NCBI GenBank assembly: GCA_007713455.1
Contig: VMRT01000010.1
Coordinates: 62,001-126,000, forward strand
Reading direction: 5' to 3'
DNA: 64,000 nt
DNA from: Pseudomonas sp.
GTDB lineage: Bacteria; Pseudomonadota; Gammaproteobacteria; Pseudomonadales; Pseudomonadaceae
Part shown: positions 17,801 to 25,710 of the stretch, piece by piece
Numbering within the stretch: the stretch's first letter is position 1
How the letters are laid out: each line of letters begins with the position of its first letter
Notes under the pieces: model-generated
Seen by the model: only the letters and a program-made list of their open reading frames with translations
Told to the model about the DNA's origin: nothing
Databases searched by the model: none
Program-made: the position numbers and the translations under genes

Positions 17801-18662
17801 CGGAAGGCTCCGTATCAATCGCCAGAGGCAGAACTACATAGAACTCCGAGCCTTTGCCTGGTTCGCTTTCCACACCGACACGGCCGCCGAGCAGTTCGGC
17901 GAAACGCTTGCACAACGCCAGGCCGAGGCCGGTGCCGCGTAGGCGCTTCTGCAGCGGCGAGTCGACCTGGGCGAAATCTTCGAAAAGCCGGTCGTGCAGC
18001 TCGGGGGCAATGCCGATACCGGTGTCGCTGACGGCGAAGCGGACCTGCTGCGGGTTTTCCATCCGTGCCGACACGCGCACCACCCCCTGGGGCGTGAACT
18101 TCACCGCGTTGGAGATGAAGTTGCGCAGGATCTGCGCCAGCTTCTTGTCATCGGTATAGAGCCGCGGAATGCCTTCGGGCTCTTCGAAGATGAGGTCGAT
18201 CGGCGAGCCCTCGACGATGGGGCGGAACATGCCGCGCAACGCCGAGAACAAGTCGAGCATGTCGAACCAGGCCGGGGAAATGCTGACGCGGCCGGCTTCG
18301 ATCTTGGCCAGGTCGAGCAGATCATCGACCATTTCGCTCAGCTCGCTGGCGGCCGAGCTGACGAAACGCACCTGCGTGTGCTGTTCCGGGCTCAACGGGC
18401 CGTCCAGTTCGTCGCTGAGCAGGCGGGTGATGCTGAGGATCGAGCCCAGCGGCGTACGGAACTCGTGGCTCATGTACGACAGAAAGCGACTCTTCAGGTC
18501 CGAGGCCTGGCGCAGCTGCTCGGCCTGGGTGTCCAGCTCGGCATACAGCGCCAGTACACCCTGATTGGTTTCTTCCAGTTCGGCGCGCAGCGATTCATTC
18601 GCCCGGCGCAGCTGTTCGAGCTGGCCGGCGTCGCCGGTCTCGGGGGACGTCGGATCAGCCAC
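17790..18662 (-). CDS. Soluble sensor histidine kinase in stressosome operon
   Basis: This 290-residue protein starts with a coiled-coil segment (about residues 12-55), then a HisKA box MSHEFRTPLGSI with His66, then an HATPase domain (NAVKFTP N-box, DTGIGI, and RGTGLGLALCKRFAELLGG). It has no membrane helix and no separate sensory domain, so its input must come from a partner protein, plausibly the stressosome proteins encoded upstream. The GTG start at 18662 is supported by a TGGAGG ribosome binding site and overlaps the preceding gene by 8 bases. Its likely phosphate acceptor is a receiver of the downstream hybrid kinase. Confidence 0.9.
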   Translation of the reverse strand: MADPTSPETGDAGQLEQLRRANESLRAELEETNQGVLALYAELDTQAEQLRQASDLKSRFLSYMSHEFRTPLGSILSITRLLSDELDGPLSPEQHTQVRFVSSAASELSEMVDDLLDLAKIEAGRVSISPAWFDMLDLFSALRGMFRPIVEGSPIDLIFEEPEGIPRLYTDDKKLAQILRNFISNAVKFTPQGVVRVSARMENPQQVRFAVSDTGIGIAPELHDRLFEDFAQVDSPLQKRLRGTGLGLALCKRFAELLGGRVGVESEPGKGSEFYVVLPLAIDTEPSDGA

Positions 18663-19665
18663 GGGGAGCCTCCAGATTGAGTGCCAGCACGGTCACGTCG
18701 TCGCGACCGCGGCAGAAGTCGCGATGCAACAGTGCGGCGATGATGGCCGGGTGACGGTGAACGAGACCGGGGTAGTCGCGCAGATTCCAGCGTGTTTGCA
18801 GGCCATCGCTGTAGAGCACCAGGAGCCGCGCCTCGCCCAGCGGGTAGTCGAAGACATGCGCCTTGCGAAAGCGCACGCCGACGATGCCGGGATGCGAGGC
18901 CAGGCCACGCGAGCCCTCGCTAGCGATCAGGCTGGCGCCGATATTGCCGATGCCGGCGAAATCCAGCGTCTGACGCTGGCCGTCGAAGTGCGCGATGGCT
19001 GCGGCGCCGCCGCGAGTGCCGTTCATCGCCTGGTGCATGTTGCTGAACAGGGCGAAGGGGGAATCCAGTGGGGATTCTGCAAACGCCACCGCACCTGCCA
19101 GCGCGGCCTGCTGGGCAAGCTCGCCATGGCCGATGCCATCGATGACCAGGGCACTGCAGCGCTGCCCATCGAAGGCCAGCTGCCAGGCGTCGCCACAGGC
19201 TGTTTCGCCTGGATAGGGATGCTGACTGACGCCGTAGCGCCACGGCGGCGGCTGCGCGCCGCGAGGAAACAGCTGCGCCAGCACCACCGAGCCGCGGGTA
19301 TCGGAATAGGCATCGAACACCTGGGCCTGACGCGCCAGCGCGCCGAGCCCGATGCCCTGGGTGCCGCGGGTGGAAAATCCGTCGGTCAGGCATTGATCGA
19401 GGTCGAAGCCCGGTCCGCGGTCGATCGCGATGATTTCGACGCCGCGCCCCTCTCGTCCAGGAATTACGCGCAAGTGCAACTCGCCGCGCCCGGCGTGCTT
19501 GAGCAGGTTACTGCCCAACTCGGTGGCGAGCAGGGCGACGCGCCCGGCATCGGTGGTGTCGAAGTCGTGCTGTTCGGCCAGCCGCTGGGCGACCCGGCGG
19601 GCGTGGCCGATCTGGCTGTTGTCTTCGATCAGCAGGACCTGGGTGACGCTTCCCTGAACGTTCAT
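18655..19665 (-). CDS. Fused ATPase / PP2C-type (SpoIIE) phosphatase, RsbX-like
   Basis: This 336-residue fusion has an N-terminal GHKL ATPase domain of the RsbT/RsbW type (TELGSNLLKHAGRGE, DRGPGFD, GTQGIGLGAL; about residues 5-135) and a C-terminal SpoIIE-like phosphatase (GDAWQLAF, VIDGIGHGE, YSDGL, GRDDVTVLAL). The metal-binding Asp motifs of PP2C enzymes are all present, so the phosphatase is probably active. In Bacillus, RsbX lacks the ATPase part and resets the stressosome by dephosphorylating RsbR and RsbS. The ATG at 19665 overlaps the rsbT stop as ATGA; a GTG two codons upstream is an alternative. It is cytosolic. Confidence 0.85.
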   Translation of the reverse strand: MNVQGSVTQVLLIEDNSQIGHARRVAQRLAEQHDFDTTDAGRVALLATELGSNLLKHAGRGELHLRVIPGREGRGVEIIAIDRGPGFDLDQCLTDGFSTRGTQGIGLGALARQAQVFDAYSDTRGSVVLAQLFPRGAQPPPWRYGVSQHPYPGETACGDAWQLAFDGQRCSALVIDGIGHGELAQQAALAGAVAFAESPLDSPFALFSNMHQAMNGTRGGAAAIAHFDGQRQTLDFAGIGNIGASLIASEGSRGLASHPGIVGVRFRKAHVFDYPLGEARLLVLYSDGLQTRWNLRDYPGLVHRHPAIIAALLHRDFCRGRDDVTVLALNLEAPRG

Positions 19666-20066
19666 GTCCACCGCGTGATGGTGATTCGGGTGCCCGCGCC
19701 GACCGTGCTGTCGAGTTCGAACTCGTCAACCAGCCGCTTGGCGCCGGTCAGCCCCAGGCCGAGGCCGCTACCGGACGTCCAGCCGTCGGTCATGGCCAGC
19801 TTGATGTCGGCGATTCCCGGGCCTTCGTCGCGAAAGGTCAGGCGCACGCCGACCCGCGTGCCGTCCTCGATCAGCTGCCAATCCATGTCGCCACCGCCGC
19901 CGTAGACCACGGTGTTGCGGGCCAGCTCGCTGACCGCCGTGACCAGCTTGGTCTGGTCGATCAGGCGCATGGCGCATTCCTGGGTCAGCTTGCGCACGGT
20001 CTGCCGGGCCAGCACGACATCCTGTTCGAGGCGCACCGGCTGGCTGCCGCTGCTGCGCACGATCAT
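19662..20066 (-). CDS. rsbT: RsbT-type serine/threonine kinase (stressosome switch)
   Basis: This 134-residue GHKL kinase has an N-box SELARNTVVYGGGG, a Mg-ATP motif FRDEGPGI, and the glycine lid GSGLGLGLTGAKRL. In Bacillus subtilis RsbT phosphorylates RsbR and RsbS in the stressosome, is then released, and activates a downstream phosphatase. No RsbU or sigma-B equivalent is encoded here, so its released target is probably different. The start overlaps the end of rsbS by 4 bases, and the product should be cytosolic. Confidence 0.9.
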   Translation of the reverse strand: MIVRSSGSQPVRLEQDVVLARQTVRKLTQECAMRLIDQTKLVTAVSELARNTVVYGGGGDMDWQLIEDGTRVGVRLTFRDEGPGIADIKLAMTDGWTSGSGLGLGLTGAKRLVDEFELDSTVGAGTRITITRWT

Positions 20067-20425
20067 TGCGCGGCCACGCGGGCGCGCAGCAGCTGCATGC
20101 CACGCTCGACGTTCAGCGCGGTGCTGACGCCGGGCAGTTCGAGGCCGAGTTCGACCAGGGTGATGGCCACGGCGGGCTGCATGCCGACCACCACGGTCTC
20201 GGCATCCATGATCCGCGACAGGCCGGAGATGGTGCCGATCATGCGGCCGATGAAGGAGTCGACCATGTCCAGTGCGGAGATATCGATCAGCACGGCCTTT
20301 GCCGACGTCGCGCTGATGCGTTCGGCCAGGTCGTCCTGCAGGGTCATCGCCAGTTGGTCGTGCATGTCGACCTGGATGGTGACGAGCAGAAACTCGCCCA
20401 TCCGCAGAATGGGTATGCGATCCAT
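20063..20425 (-). CDS. rsbS: RsbS-type STAS scaffold protein of the stressosome
   Basis: This 120-residue protein is a single STAS domain. The segment IDISALDMVDSF places a serine at residue 57, next to the position (Ser59) that RsbT phosphorylates in Bacillus RsbS. RsbS co-assembles with RsbR into a large cytosolic shell that holds RsbT. Its ATG overlaps the rsbR stop by one base (TAATG), and its end overlaps rsbT by 4 bases, so the three genes should be made in fixed proportion. Confidence 0.9.
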   Translation of the reverse strand: MDRIPILRMGEFLLVTIQVDMHDQLAMTLQDDLAERISATSAKAVLIDISALDMVDSFIGRMIGTISGLSRIMDAETVVVGMQPAVAITLVELGLELPGVSTALNVERGMQLLRARVAAQ

Positions 20426-21315
20426 TAGACGGCCTTCGTCACGGTGAGGCCGGAACGGCGCAGGGCCAGGGCCAGGGCGTCGGCCAGGCTGGCCTTGGTG
20501 ACGATGCCTTGCAGGTCCAGGCCCAGGTGCACGATGGTCTGCGCGATTTGTGGACGCACGCCGCTGATGATGCAGTCAGCACCCATCAGGCGAATCGCGG
20601 TGACCGTCTTCAGCAGATGCTGGGCGACCAGGGTGTCGACCGTCGGCACACCGGTGATATCGATGATGGCGATTTCCGAACCGGTATCGACGATGCGCTG
20701 CAGCAGCGATTCCATCACCACCTGGGTGCGCTGCGAGTCGAGGGTGCCGATCATCGGCAGGGCGAGCACGCCGTCCCACAGTTTGACCACCGGAGTCGAC
20801 AGCTCCAGCAGCTCTTCCTGCTGACGCTTGATCACCTCTTCGCGGGACTTCTGGAAGGTGCGTACGGTGTACAGCCCCAGGCTGTCGATCAGCTCGGATA
20901 CCGCCCACAGCTGCTCGGCGAATACTGCTGGCTCATTGGCGTACTCGCTCTGCAGCAGGGCCATCAGCGGACGCTTGATGGCGAAGATGAAGCCGGCGGT
21001 CTGTTGCGAATCCATGCCCAGCAGCGCGCGGCTGCGCGAGAGCTTTTCCAGATACAGACGCATGCCGTCCCAGGCCGGACCGTTGATATCGGCCGAGCCG
21101 TCTGCCGTTCCGCTGATCAGCTGACGGATGAAGTCGACGGTCTGCTGGGCCAGTTCTTCGGGCTTGACGTTGTGATAGCCGCCCAGATTCTGCAGGTCGG
21201 ACTTCCAGCTGCTGAGCAGTTCGGCCTGATTGCGAGTGATGGTGTCGGTGGTACGTTGCAGCAGGGCCGCCATAGGTCTAGCTCCGGATTTGATTTGATC
21301 GTCCATGTTCACCAT
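20425..21315 (-). CDS. rsbR: RsbR-type stressosome sensor/scaffold protein
   Basis: This 296-residue protein has an N-terminal all-helical domain of the RsbRD type (about residues 10-155), a coiled linker, and a C-terminal STAS domain (about 165-290). Two threonines in the STAS part, Thr228 (VPTVDT) and Thr260 (PQIAQT), lie in the motifs phosphorylated by RsbT in Bacillus RsbR. The N-terminal domain is not the globin-like domain of Bacillus RsbR or the LOV domain of YtvA, so the signal sensed is unknown. The ATG at 21315 or the one three codons later may be used; neither has a strong ribosome binding site. It is the first gene of the operon. Confidence 0.9.
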   Translation of the reverse strand: MVNMDDQIKSGARPMAALLQRTTDTITRNQAELLSSWKSDLQNLGGYHNVKPEELAQQTVDFIRQLISGTADGSADINGPAWDGMRLYLEKLSRSRALLGMDSQQTAGFIFAIKRPLMALLQSEYANEPAVFAEQLWAVSELIDSLGLYTVRTFQKSREEVIKRQQEELLELSTPVVKLWDGVLALPMIGTLDSQRTQVVMESLLQRIVDTGSEIAIIDITGVPTVDTLVAQHLLKTVTAIRLMGADCIISGVRPQIAQTIVHLGLDLQGIVTKASLADALALALRRSGLTVTKAV

Positions 21316-21469
21316 GGCGCACTAGCAAGAGTAGATATCCACCTTGCTGCGATGTTCCGCGCAGCCGGCCGCAGTCGCCTGCTTTCGGGAAATTCCCGAC
21401 GGAAACGCTGGGAGATACTAGCAAATGGATATTAGCCAGGCGTGAGATTCGTTGCGCTCGATTCGCGCC
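21316..21469 (-). promoter_or_regulatory. Promoter region of the stressosome operon with palindrome and direct repeats
   Basis: The gap of 154 bases upstream of rsbR holds a 15-base palindrome TCGGGAAATTCCCGA (21385-21399, 7-bp arms) and two copies of ACTAGCAA (21321-21328 and 21417-21424), each next to a GATAT-containing segment. These are operator candidates. A LysR gene on the same strand ends at 21470, so this gap must hold the operon promoter if rsbR is not read through from LysR. No consensus promoter is clear. Confidence 0.45.
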
Positions 21470-22369
21470 TCAGCCAGGCGCCACTGCGTCGATCTGCTCG
21501 ATCAGCCATTGCAGCGCCGAGTCGTTCTGTCGCTGTGCGACGCTGACGATATCCAGCGCGAAGGTGCCGAGATCGAACGGCAGATCGAAGATTTGCAGCG
21601 GTAGCAGCGTGGCGAAATAGCGCGCCAACTGGGTCGGCAGTACGGCAGCGAGGTCGCTGCTGGCGACGATATGCGCGGCCTGCAGGTAGTTCGGCGTGGT
21701 GTAGACAACCTTGCGTTCAAGCCCTTGGGCTTCCAGCCACTGGTCGACCATGCCGCGGGTCTGGCCACCATGCACCCACAGGTGGCGCAGGCGCAGAAAG
21801 GCATCCAGGTCCAGCCCCGCCGTCAGCAGCGGGTGGTCGCGCCGCGCCGCCACCTGCAGTGTCTCGCTGGCCCAGCGACGTACGTGAAAGCGTGACGGCA
21901 CCTCGAGAAAGCGCCCGAGCACCAGGTCGACCTCGCCGTTGTCCAGCGCTTCGACCGGCAGCGTCGGCGTCAGGTGCTGGATCGCCAGCTGGATGCCGGG
22001 TGCGTGCTCGGCCAGGCGCCGCATCAGCGCGGGCATGCAGATCAGCTCCACATAGTCGGTCACGGCGATGCGGAAACGCTGGTGGCTGCGCGCCGGATCG
22101 AAGGCTTCGCCGGCAATCAGGCTGTGCTCGATCTGCTGCAGCGCGTGACGGATCGGTGCTTCCAGTGCCAGCGCCCTTGGTGTCGGCTGCATGGCTCGGC
22201 CGGCACGCACCAGCAACGGGTCGTCGAGTAGTTCGCGCAAGCGGGCCAGGGCATTGCTGACCGCCGGCTGGCTTAACGACAGGCGCTCGGCGGCACGCGA
22301 GACGTTGCGCTCGCGCAGCAGGGCATCCAGCACGCGGAGCAGGTTGAGGTCGAAGTTGTAGGTATTCAT
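21470..22369 (-). CDS. LysR-family transcriptional regulator
   Basis: This 299-residue protein has an N-terminal winged helix-turn-helix (FDLNLLRVLDALLRERNVSRAAERLSLS pattern at residues 4-32, then QPAVSNALARLRELL) and a C-terminal effector-binding domain of the PBP2 type. It is divergent from the 3-hydroxyacyl-CoA dehydrogenase gene with about 100 bases between the starts, the classic arrangement for a LysR regulator and its target, so it probably controls the acyl-CoA genes in response to a pathway metabolite. I chose the ATG at 22369; the frame extends 12 codons upstream without LysR similarity. Confidence 0.9.
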   Translation of the reverse strand: MNTYNFDLNLLRVLDALLRERNVSRAAERLSLSQPAVSNALARLRELLDDPLLVRAGRAMQPTPRALALEAPIRHALQQIEHSLIAGEAFDPARSHQRFRIAVTDYVELICMPALMRRLAEHAPGIQLAIQHLTPTLPVEALDNGEVDLVLGRFLEVPSRFHVRRWASETLQVAARRDHPLLTAGLDLDAFLRLRHLWVHGGQTRGMVDQWLEAQGLERKVVYTTPNYLQAAHIVASSDLAAVLPTQLARYFATLLPLQIFDLPFDLGTFALDIVSVAQRQNDSALQWLIEQIDAVAPG

Positions 22370-22412
22370 TCGATGAATCCGAAACATCACAAGACTAAAT
22401 TTCAAAAATAGT
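22364..22412. promoter_or_regulatory. Candidate LysR operator in the divergent promoter
   Basis: ACTA-N11-TAGT at 22394-22412 fits the T-N11-A LysR box with inverted ends. A second inverted repeat ATTCAT-TCG-ATGAAT (22364-22378) spans the LysR start codon and could serve autoregulation. Confidence 0.5.
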
Positions 22413-22471
22413 AGCGTCTTCGTCTATGGTTGGTCTCCAGTTTTTCCAGCCTTGCAACGAGGACATCTGCA

Positions 22472-23710
22472 ATGAGCCAAGACCGCTTCGATATCCAGAC
22501 CGCCGCCGTGATCGGCGCGGGCACCATGGGCCGCGGTATCGTCATGAGCCTGGCCAACGCCGGCGTGCAGGTGCGCTGGCTGGACAACAATCCCGAGATG
22601 CTGGAGCAGGCGCTGAACGTGGTGGCTGACACCTACGCGCACAATGTGCGGCAGGGCCGGATCGACGAGACTCAGGCGCAGGCGCGCCGGGCCTGCATCA
22701 GCAAGGCGGCCGATTACCAGGCGCTGGCCGATGTGGATCTGGTGATCGAAGCGGTCTACGAAAACCTCGAGCTCAAGCAGAACATCTTCCGCGAGCTGGA
22801 CGGCATCGTGAAGCCGAGCGGCATCCTTGCCAGCAATACCTCCGCGCTGGATATCGACGCCATCGCCGCAGTCACTGGCCGCGCCGAGCAGGTTGTGGGT
22901 CTGCACTTCTTCAGCCCGGCGCACATCATGAAACTGCTGGAGATCGTCCGCGGCGCAAAGACTTCCAAAGCGGTGCTCGAAGCATCCACCGAACTGGGCA
23001 AGCGCATGGGCAAGGTCAGCGTGGTCGCCGGCAACTGCCCGGGCTTCATCGGCAACCGCATGCTCGCCACCTACGTGCGGGAGGCGCGGATGATGCTGCT
23101 CGAAGGCGCCTATCCCCATCAGGTGGACGCCGCGCTGCAGGGCTTCGGTTTCGCCATGGGCCCGTTCCGCATGTACGACGTGGTCGGCATCGATCTGGAG
23201 TGGCGCGCCCGTGAACTGTCCGGCAAGGGCCAGGATGAGCCTGAGGTGCAGGTCGACAATCGTCTCTGCGAGCTGGGCCGCTTCGGGCAGAAATCGCGCA
23301 TGGGCTACTACCGCTACGCCGAGGGCAGCCGTCAGGCCGAGCACGATCCGGAAGTGGATGCCCTGGTGCAGCGCGAGTCCGAGCGGCTCGGCTATGAGCG
23401 TCGTGAGATTGGCAGTGAGGAAATCCTCGAGCGCTGCCTGCTGGCACTCGTCAACGAAGGCGCGAAGATCCTCGAGGAAGGCATGGCCGAGTCCAGCGCC
23501 GATATCGACACCGTCTACCTCTACGGTTACGGCTTTCCTGCCGAAGTCGGTGGGCCGATGACCTGGGCCGATCGTCAGGGCCTGCCGGCCATTCGTGATC
23601 GCCTGAACGCCCTGGCTGAGCAGTACGGCGAGCACTGGAAGCCTGCCGAGCTGATCGACAGCCTGGCGACGCTCGGCGGCCGCTTCGTCGATTACAAGAA
23701 GGAGGCTTGA
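22472..23710 (+). CDS. 3-hydroxyacyl-CoA dehydrogenase
   Basis: This 412-residue enzyme oxidises L-3-hydroxyacyl-CoA with NAD+ in beta-oxidation. The NAD-binding motif GAGTMGRGI is near residue 14. SNTSALDIDAIA and the HFFSPAHIMKLLEIV segment supply the catalytic serine and histidine, and two C-terminal 3HCDH domains follow (the second from about residue 310, YGYGFPAEVGGPM). It lacks the enoyl-CoA hydratase half of the large FadB subunit. The ATG at 22472 has an AACGAGG ribosome binding site. The acyl-CoA dehydrogenase gene follows within two bases, so the two form an operon. Confidence 0.92.
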   Translation: MSQDRFDIQTAAVIGAGTMGRGIVMSLANAGVQVRWLDNNPEMLEQALNVVADTYAHNVRQGRIDETQAQARRACISKAADYQALADVDLVIEAVYENLELKQNIFRELDGIVKPSGILASNTSALDIDAIAAVTGRAEQVVGLHFFSPAHIMKLLEIVRGAKTSKAVLEASTELGKRMGKVSVVAGNCPGFIGNRMLATYVREARMMLLEGAYPHQVDAALQGFGFAMGPFRMYDVVGIDLEWRARELSGKGQDEPEVQVDNRLCELGRFGQKSRMGYYRYAEGSRQAEHDPEVDALVQRESERLGYERREIGSEEILERCLLALVNEGAKILEEGMAESSADIDTVYLYGYGFPAEVGGPMTWADRQGLPAIRDRLNALAEQYGEHWKPAELIDSLATLGGRFVDYKKEA

Positions 23711-23712
23711 GC

Positions 23713-25503
23713 ATGGAATACAAGGCCCCGCTGCGTGACATGCGCTTCGTGTTGCACGAACTGTTCGATGCCACCGGCCATTGTGAATTGCTGGGCAACG
23801 GCCTGGACCGCGAGCTGATCGACGGCGTACTGGAAGAGGCCGCCCGCTACACCGGCGGCGAAATCGCGCCGCTCAATCGCAACAGCGACGAAGAGGGCGT
23901 GACCCTGGAAAACGGCGAAGTCCGCACGCCACAGGGCTTCGTCGAGGCGTATCGACAGTACGTCGACAACGGCTGGGCGAGCATGACCGGGCCGACCGAA
24001 TACGGTGGCCAGGGCTTCCCACAGCTGGTGGCCTGCAACTTCCACGAGATGCTGATGGGCGCTTCACTGTCCTTCCGCATCTATTCCGGCCTGACCGAAG
24101 GTGCGGTGCTCGCGCTGTACAAGCACGGCAGCGACGAGTTGAAAGATGCCTATCTGGAGAAGCTGGTCAGCGGCAGCTGGAGCGGCACCATGTGCCTGAC
24201 CGAACCGCAGGCCGGCACCGATCTGGCGCTGTTGCGCACCCGCGCCGAACCCCAGGCGGACGGCAGCTACAAGGTCAGCGGCAGCAAGATCTTCATCTCC
24301 GGTGGTGAGCACGACATGAGCGAGAACATCGTGCACCTGGTGCTGGCGCGCCTGCCGGATGCGCCGGCCGGCGTGAAGGGCATCAGCCTGTTGCTTGTGC
24401 CCAAGTTCATCGCCAGCGCTGACGGTACGCCGGGCGAGCGTAACGCGCTGTCCTGCGGTGCCATCGAGCACAAGATGGGCATCAAGGGCGCCGCTACCTG
24501 CGTGATGAACTTCGATGACGCCACCGGTTGGATCGTTGGCGAGCCCAACCAGGGCCTGGCATGCATGTTCACCATGATGAACGACGCGCGGTTCCAGGTC
24601 GGTCTGCAGGGCCTGGGCATCGCCGAGCAGGCCTATCAGGGCTCGCTGGCCTATGCACGTGAGCGGCTGCAGTCGCGCGGTCTGGCCGGTGTTCAGCATC
24701 CGGACAAGGTGGCTGATCCGATCATTGTTCACCCGGACGTGCGGCGCATGCTGCTGACGCAGAAGACACTGGTCGAAGGCAGCCGGATGTTGGCGGCGTA
24801 TTGCGCCCGGCAGCTGGACCTTGAACATGGCCATCCCGAACCGAGCTACCGCAAGGCCGCAAGCAAGCGCGCGGCGCTGCTGATTCCTATCGTCAAAGCC
24901 TTCTTCACTGACATGGGCCAGGAGGTCGCGAGCCTCGGCGTGCAGGTCTACGGCGGCCACGGTTATATCCGCGAGTGGGGCATGGAGCAGCTGATGCGCG
25001 ACAGCCGCATCACTCAGCTGTACGAGGGCACCAACGGCATCCAGGCGCTCGACTACATCCGCCGCAAGTTGCTCGGCGATGGCGGCACTGAACTGTCAGC
25101 GCTGCAGGCCGAGTTCAGCGAGATTTGCGACCAGCAGGTTGACCGGCCAGCACTGCACGACATGGCCAGCAAGGTGCAGACACGTATCGGCGAATGGCGC
25201 GAGCTGACTGCCGAGATCATTGCTGCCACCGGGCGTGATCCGCAGGAGATTGGCGCGGTGTCGGTGGATTTCCTCCAGTACTCCGCCTATGTCTTGTTGG
25301 CCGGGTTGTGGCTGCAGGCCGCGGCGCGCGCGCAGGATGCGTTGGAGCAGGGTGCGGGTGAAGAGGCGTTCTATCAGGCCAAGCTGGCAAGTGCAGATTT
25401 CTACCTGCGTCGTGTACTGCCGCGGGCCAGTTCGCATCGGGAAGCGATTCAGGGTGGGGCCGAATGTTTGATGGCGCTGCCGGAGACGGATTTTGCGTTT
25501 TGA
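23713..25503 (+). CDS. Acyl-CoA dehydrogenase (long, with C-terminal extension)
   Basis: This 596-residue flavoprotein should introduce the alpha-beta double bond into an acyl-CoA. The family layout is visible: an N-terminal helical part, then MCLTEPQAGTDLALLRT and the GSKIFISGGEH FAD/substrate region, then EHKMGIKGAATC, and the C-terminal YGGHGYIREWGMEQLMRDSRI and LYEGTNGIQALDYI motifs with the glutamate used as catalytic base in related enzymes. The long C-terminal part is typical of 590-600-residue members. The ATG is 2 bases after the upstream stop; a TTG two codons earlier would overlap it. Chain-length specificity is unknown. Confidence 0.92.
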   Translation: MEYKAPLRDMRFVLHELFDATGHCELLGNGLDRELIDGVLEEAARYTGGEIAPLNRNSDEEGVTLENGEVRTPQGFVEAYRQYVDNGWASMTGPTEYGGQGFPQLVACNFHEMLMGASLSFRIYSGLTEGAVLALYKHGSDELKDAYLEKLVSGSWSGTMCLTEPQAGTDLALLRTRAEPQADGSYKVSGSKIFISGGEHDMSENIVHLVLARLPDAPAGVKGISLLLVPKFIASADGTPGERNALSCGAIEHKMGIKGAATCVMNFDDATGWIVGEPNQGLACMFTMMNDARFQVGLQGLGIAEQAYQGSLAYARERLQSRGLAGVQHPDKVADPIIVHPDVRRMLLTQKTLVEGSRMLAAYCARQLDLEHGHPEPSYRKAASKRAALLIPIVKAFFTDMGQEVASLGVQVYGGHGYIREWGMEQLMRDSRITQLYEGTNGIQALDYIRRKLLGDGGTELSALQAEFSEICDQQVDRPALHDMASKVQTRIGEWRELTAEIIAATGRDPQEIGAVSVDFLQYSAYVLLAGLWLQAAARAQDALEQGAGEEAFYQAKLASADFYLRRVLPRASSHREAIQGGAECLMALPETDFAF

Positions 25504-25530
25504 GTGAGGTTGGAAGGGCGAGTGCGACAG

Positions 25531-25657
25531 CCCCTCACCCCAACCCTCTCCCCAAAGGGGAGAGGGGGTCGACCGAGTGAGGGCCAGGCCCCGCGGTTGG
25601 GCAACAACACAGAACTACCCCCTCTCCCTCCGGGAGAGGGCTGGGGTGAGGGCGCTT
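25531..25657. repeat. REP-like inverted repeat pair
   Basis: Two arms built on CCCTCACCCCAACCCTCTCC (25532-25567) and its inverse (25618-25653) form a large inverted repeat of about 120 bases. Each arm also has its own local hairpin (CTCTCCCC...GGGGAGAG). A T-run follows the right arm, so it may also end the acyl-CoA mRNA. This kind of CCTCACCCC/GGGTGAGG element is frequent between genes in proteobacterial chromosomes. Confidence 0.75.
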
Positions 25658-25710
25658 TTTTCACGTTGACTGCCTTTGCCAAAGCCGAATAAAAACAGTC
25701 AGGAGGCAGC

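Noticed and set aside
25531..25657. Possible CRISPR repeats
   Set aside because: There are only two arms in inverted orientation, with no regular spacers; this is a REP-like inverted repeat.
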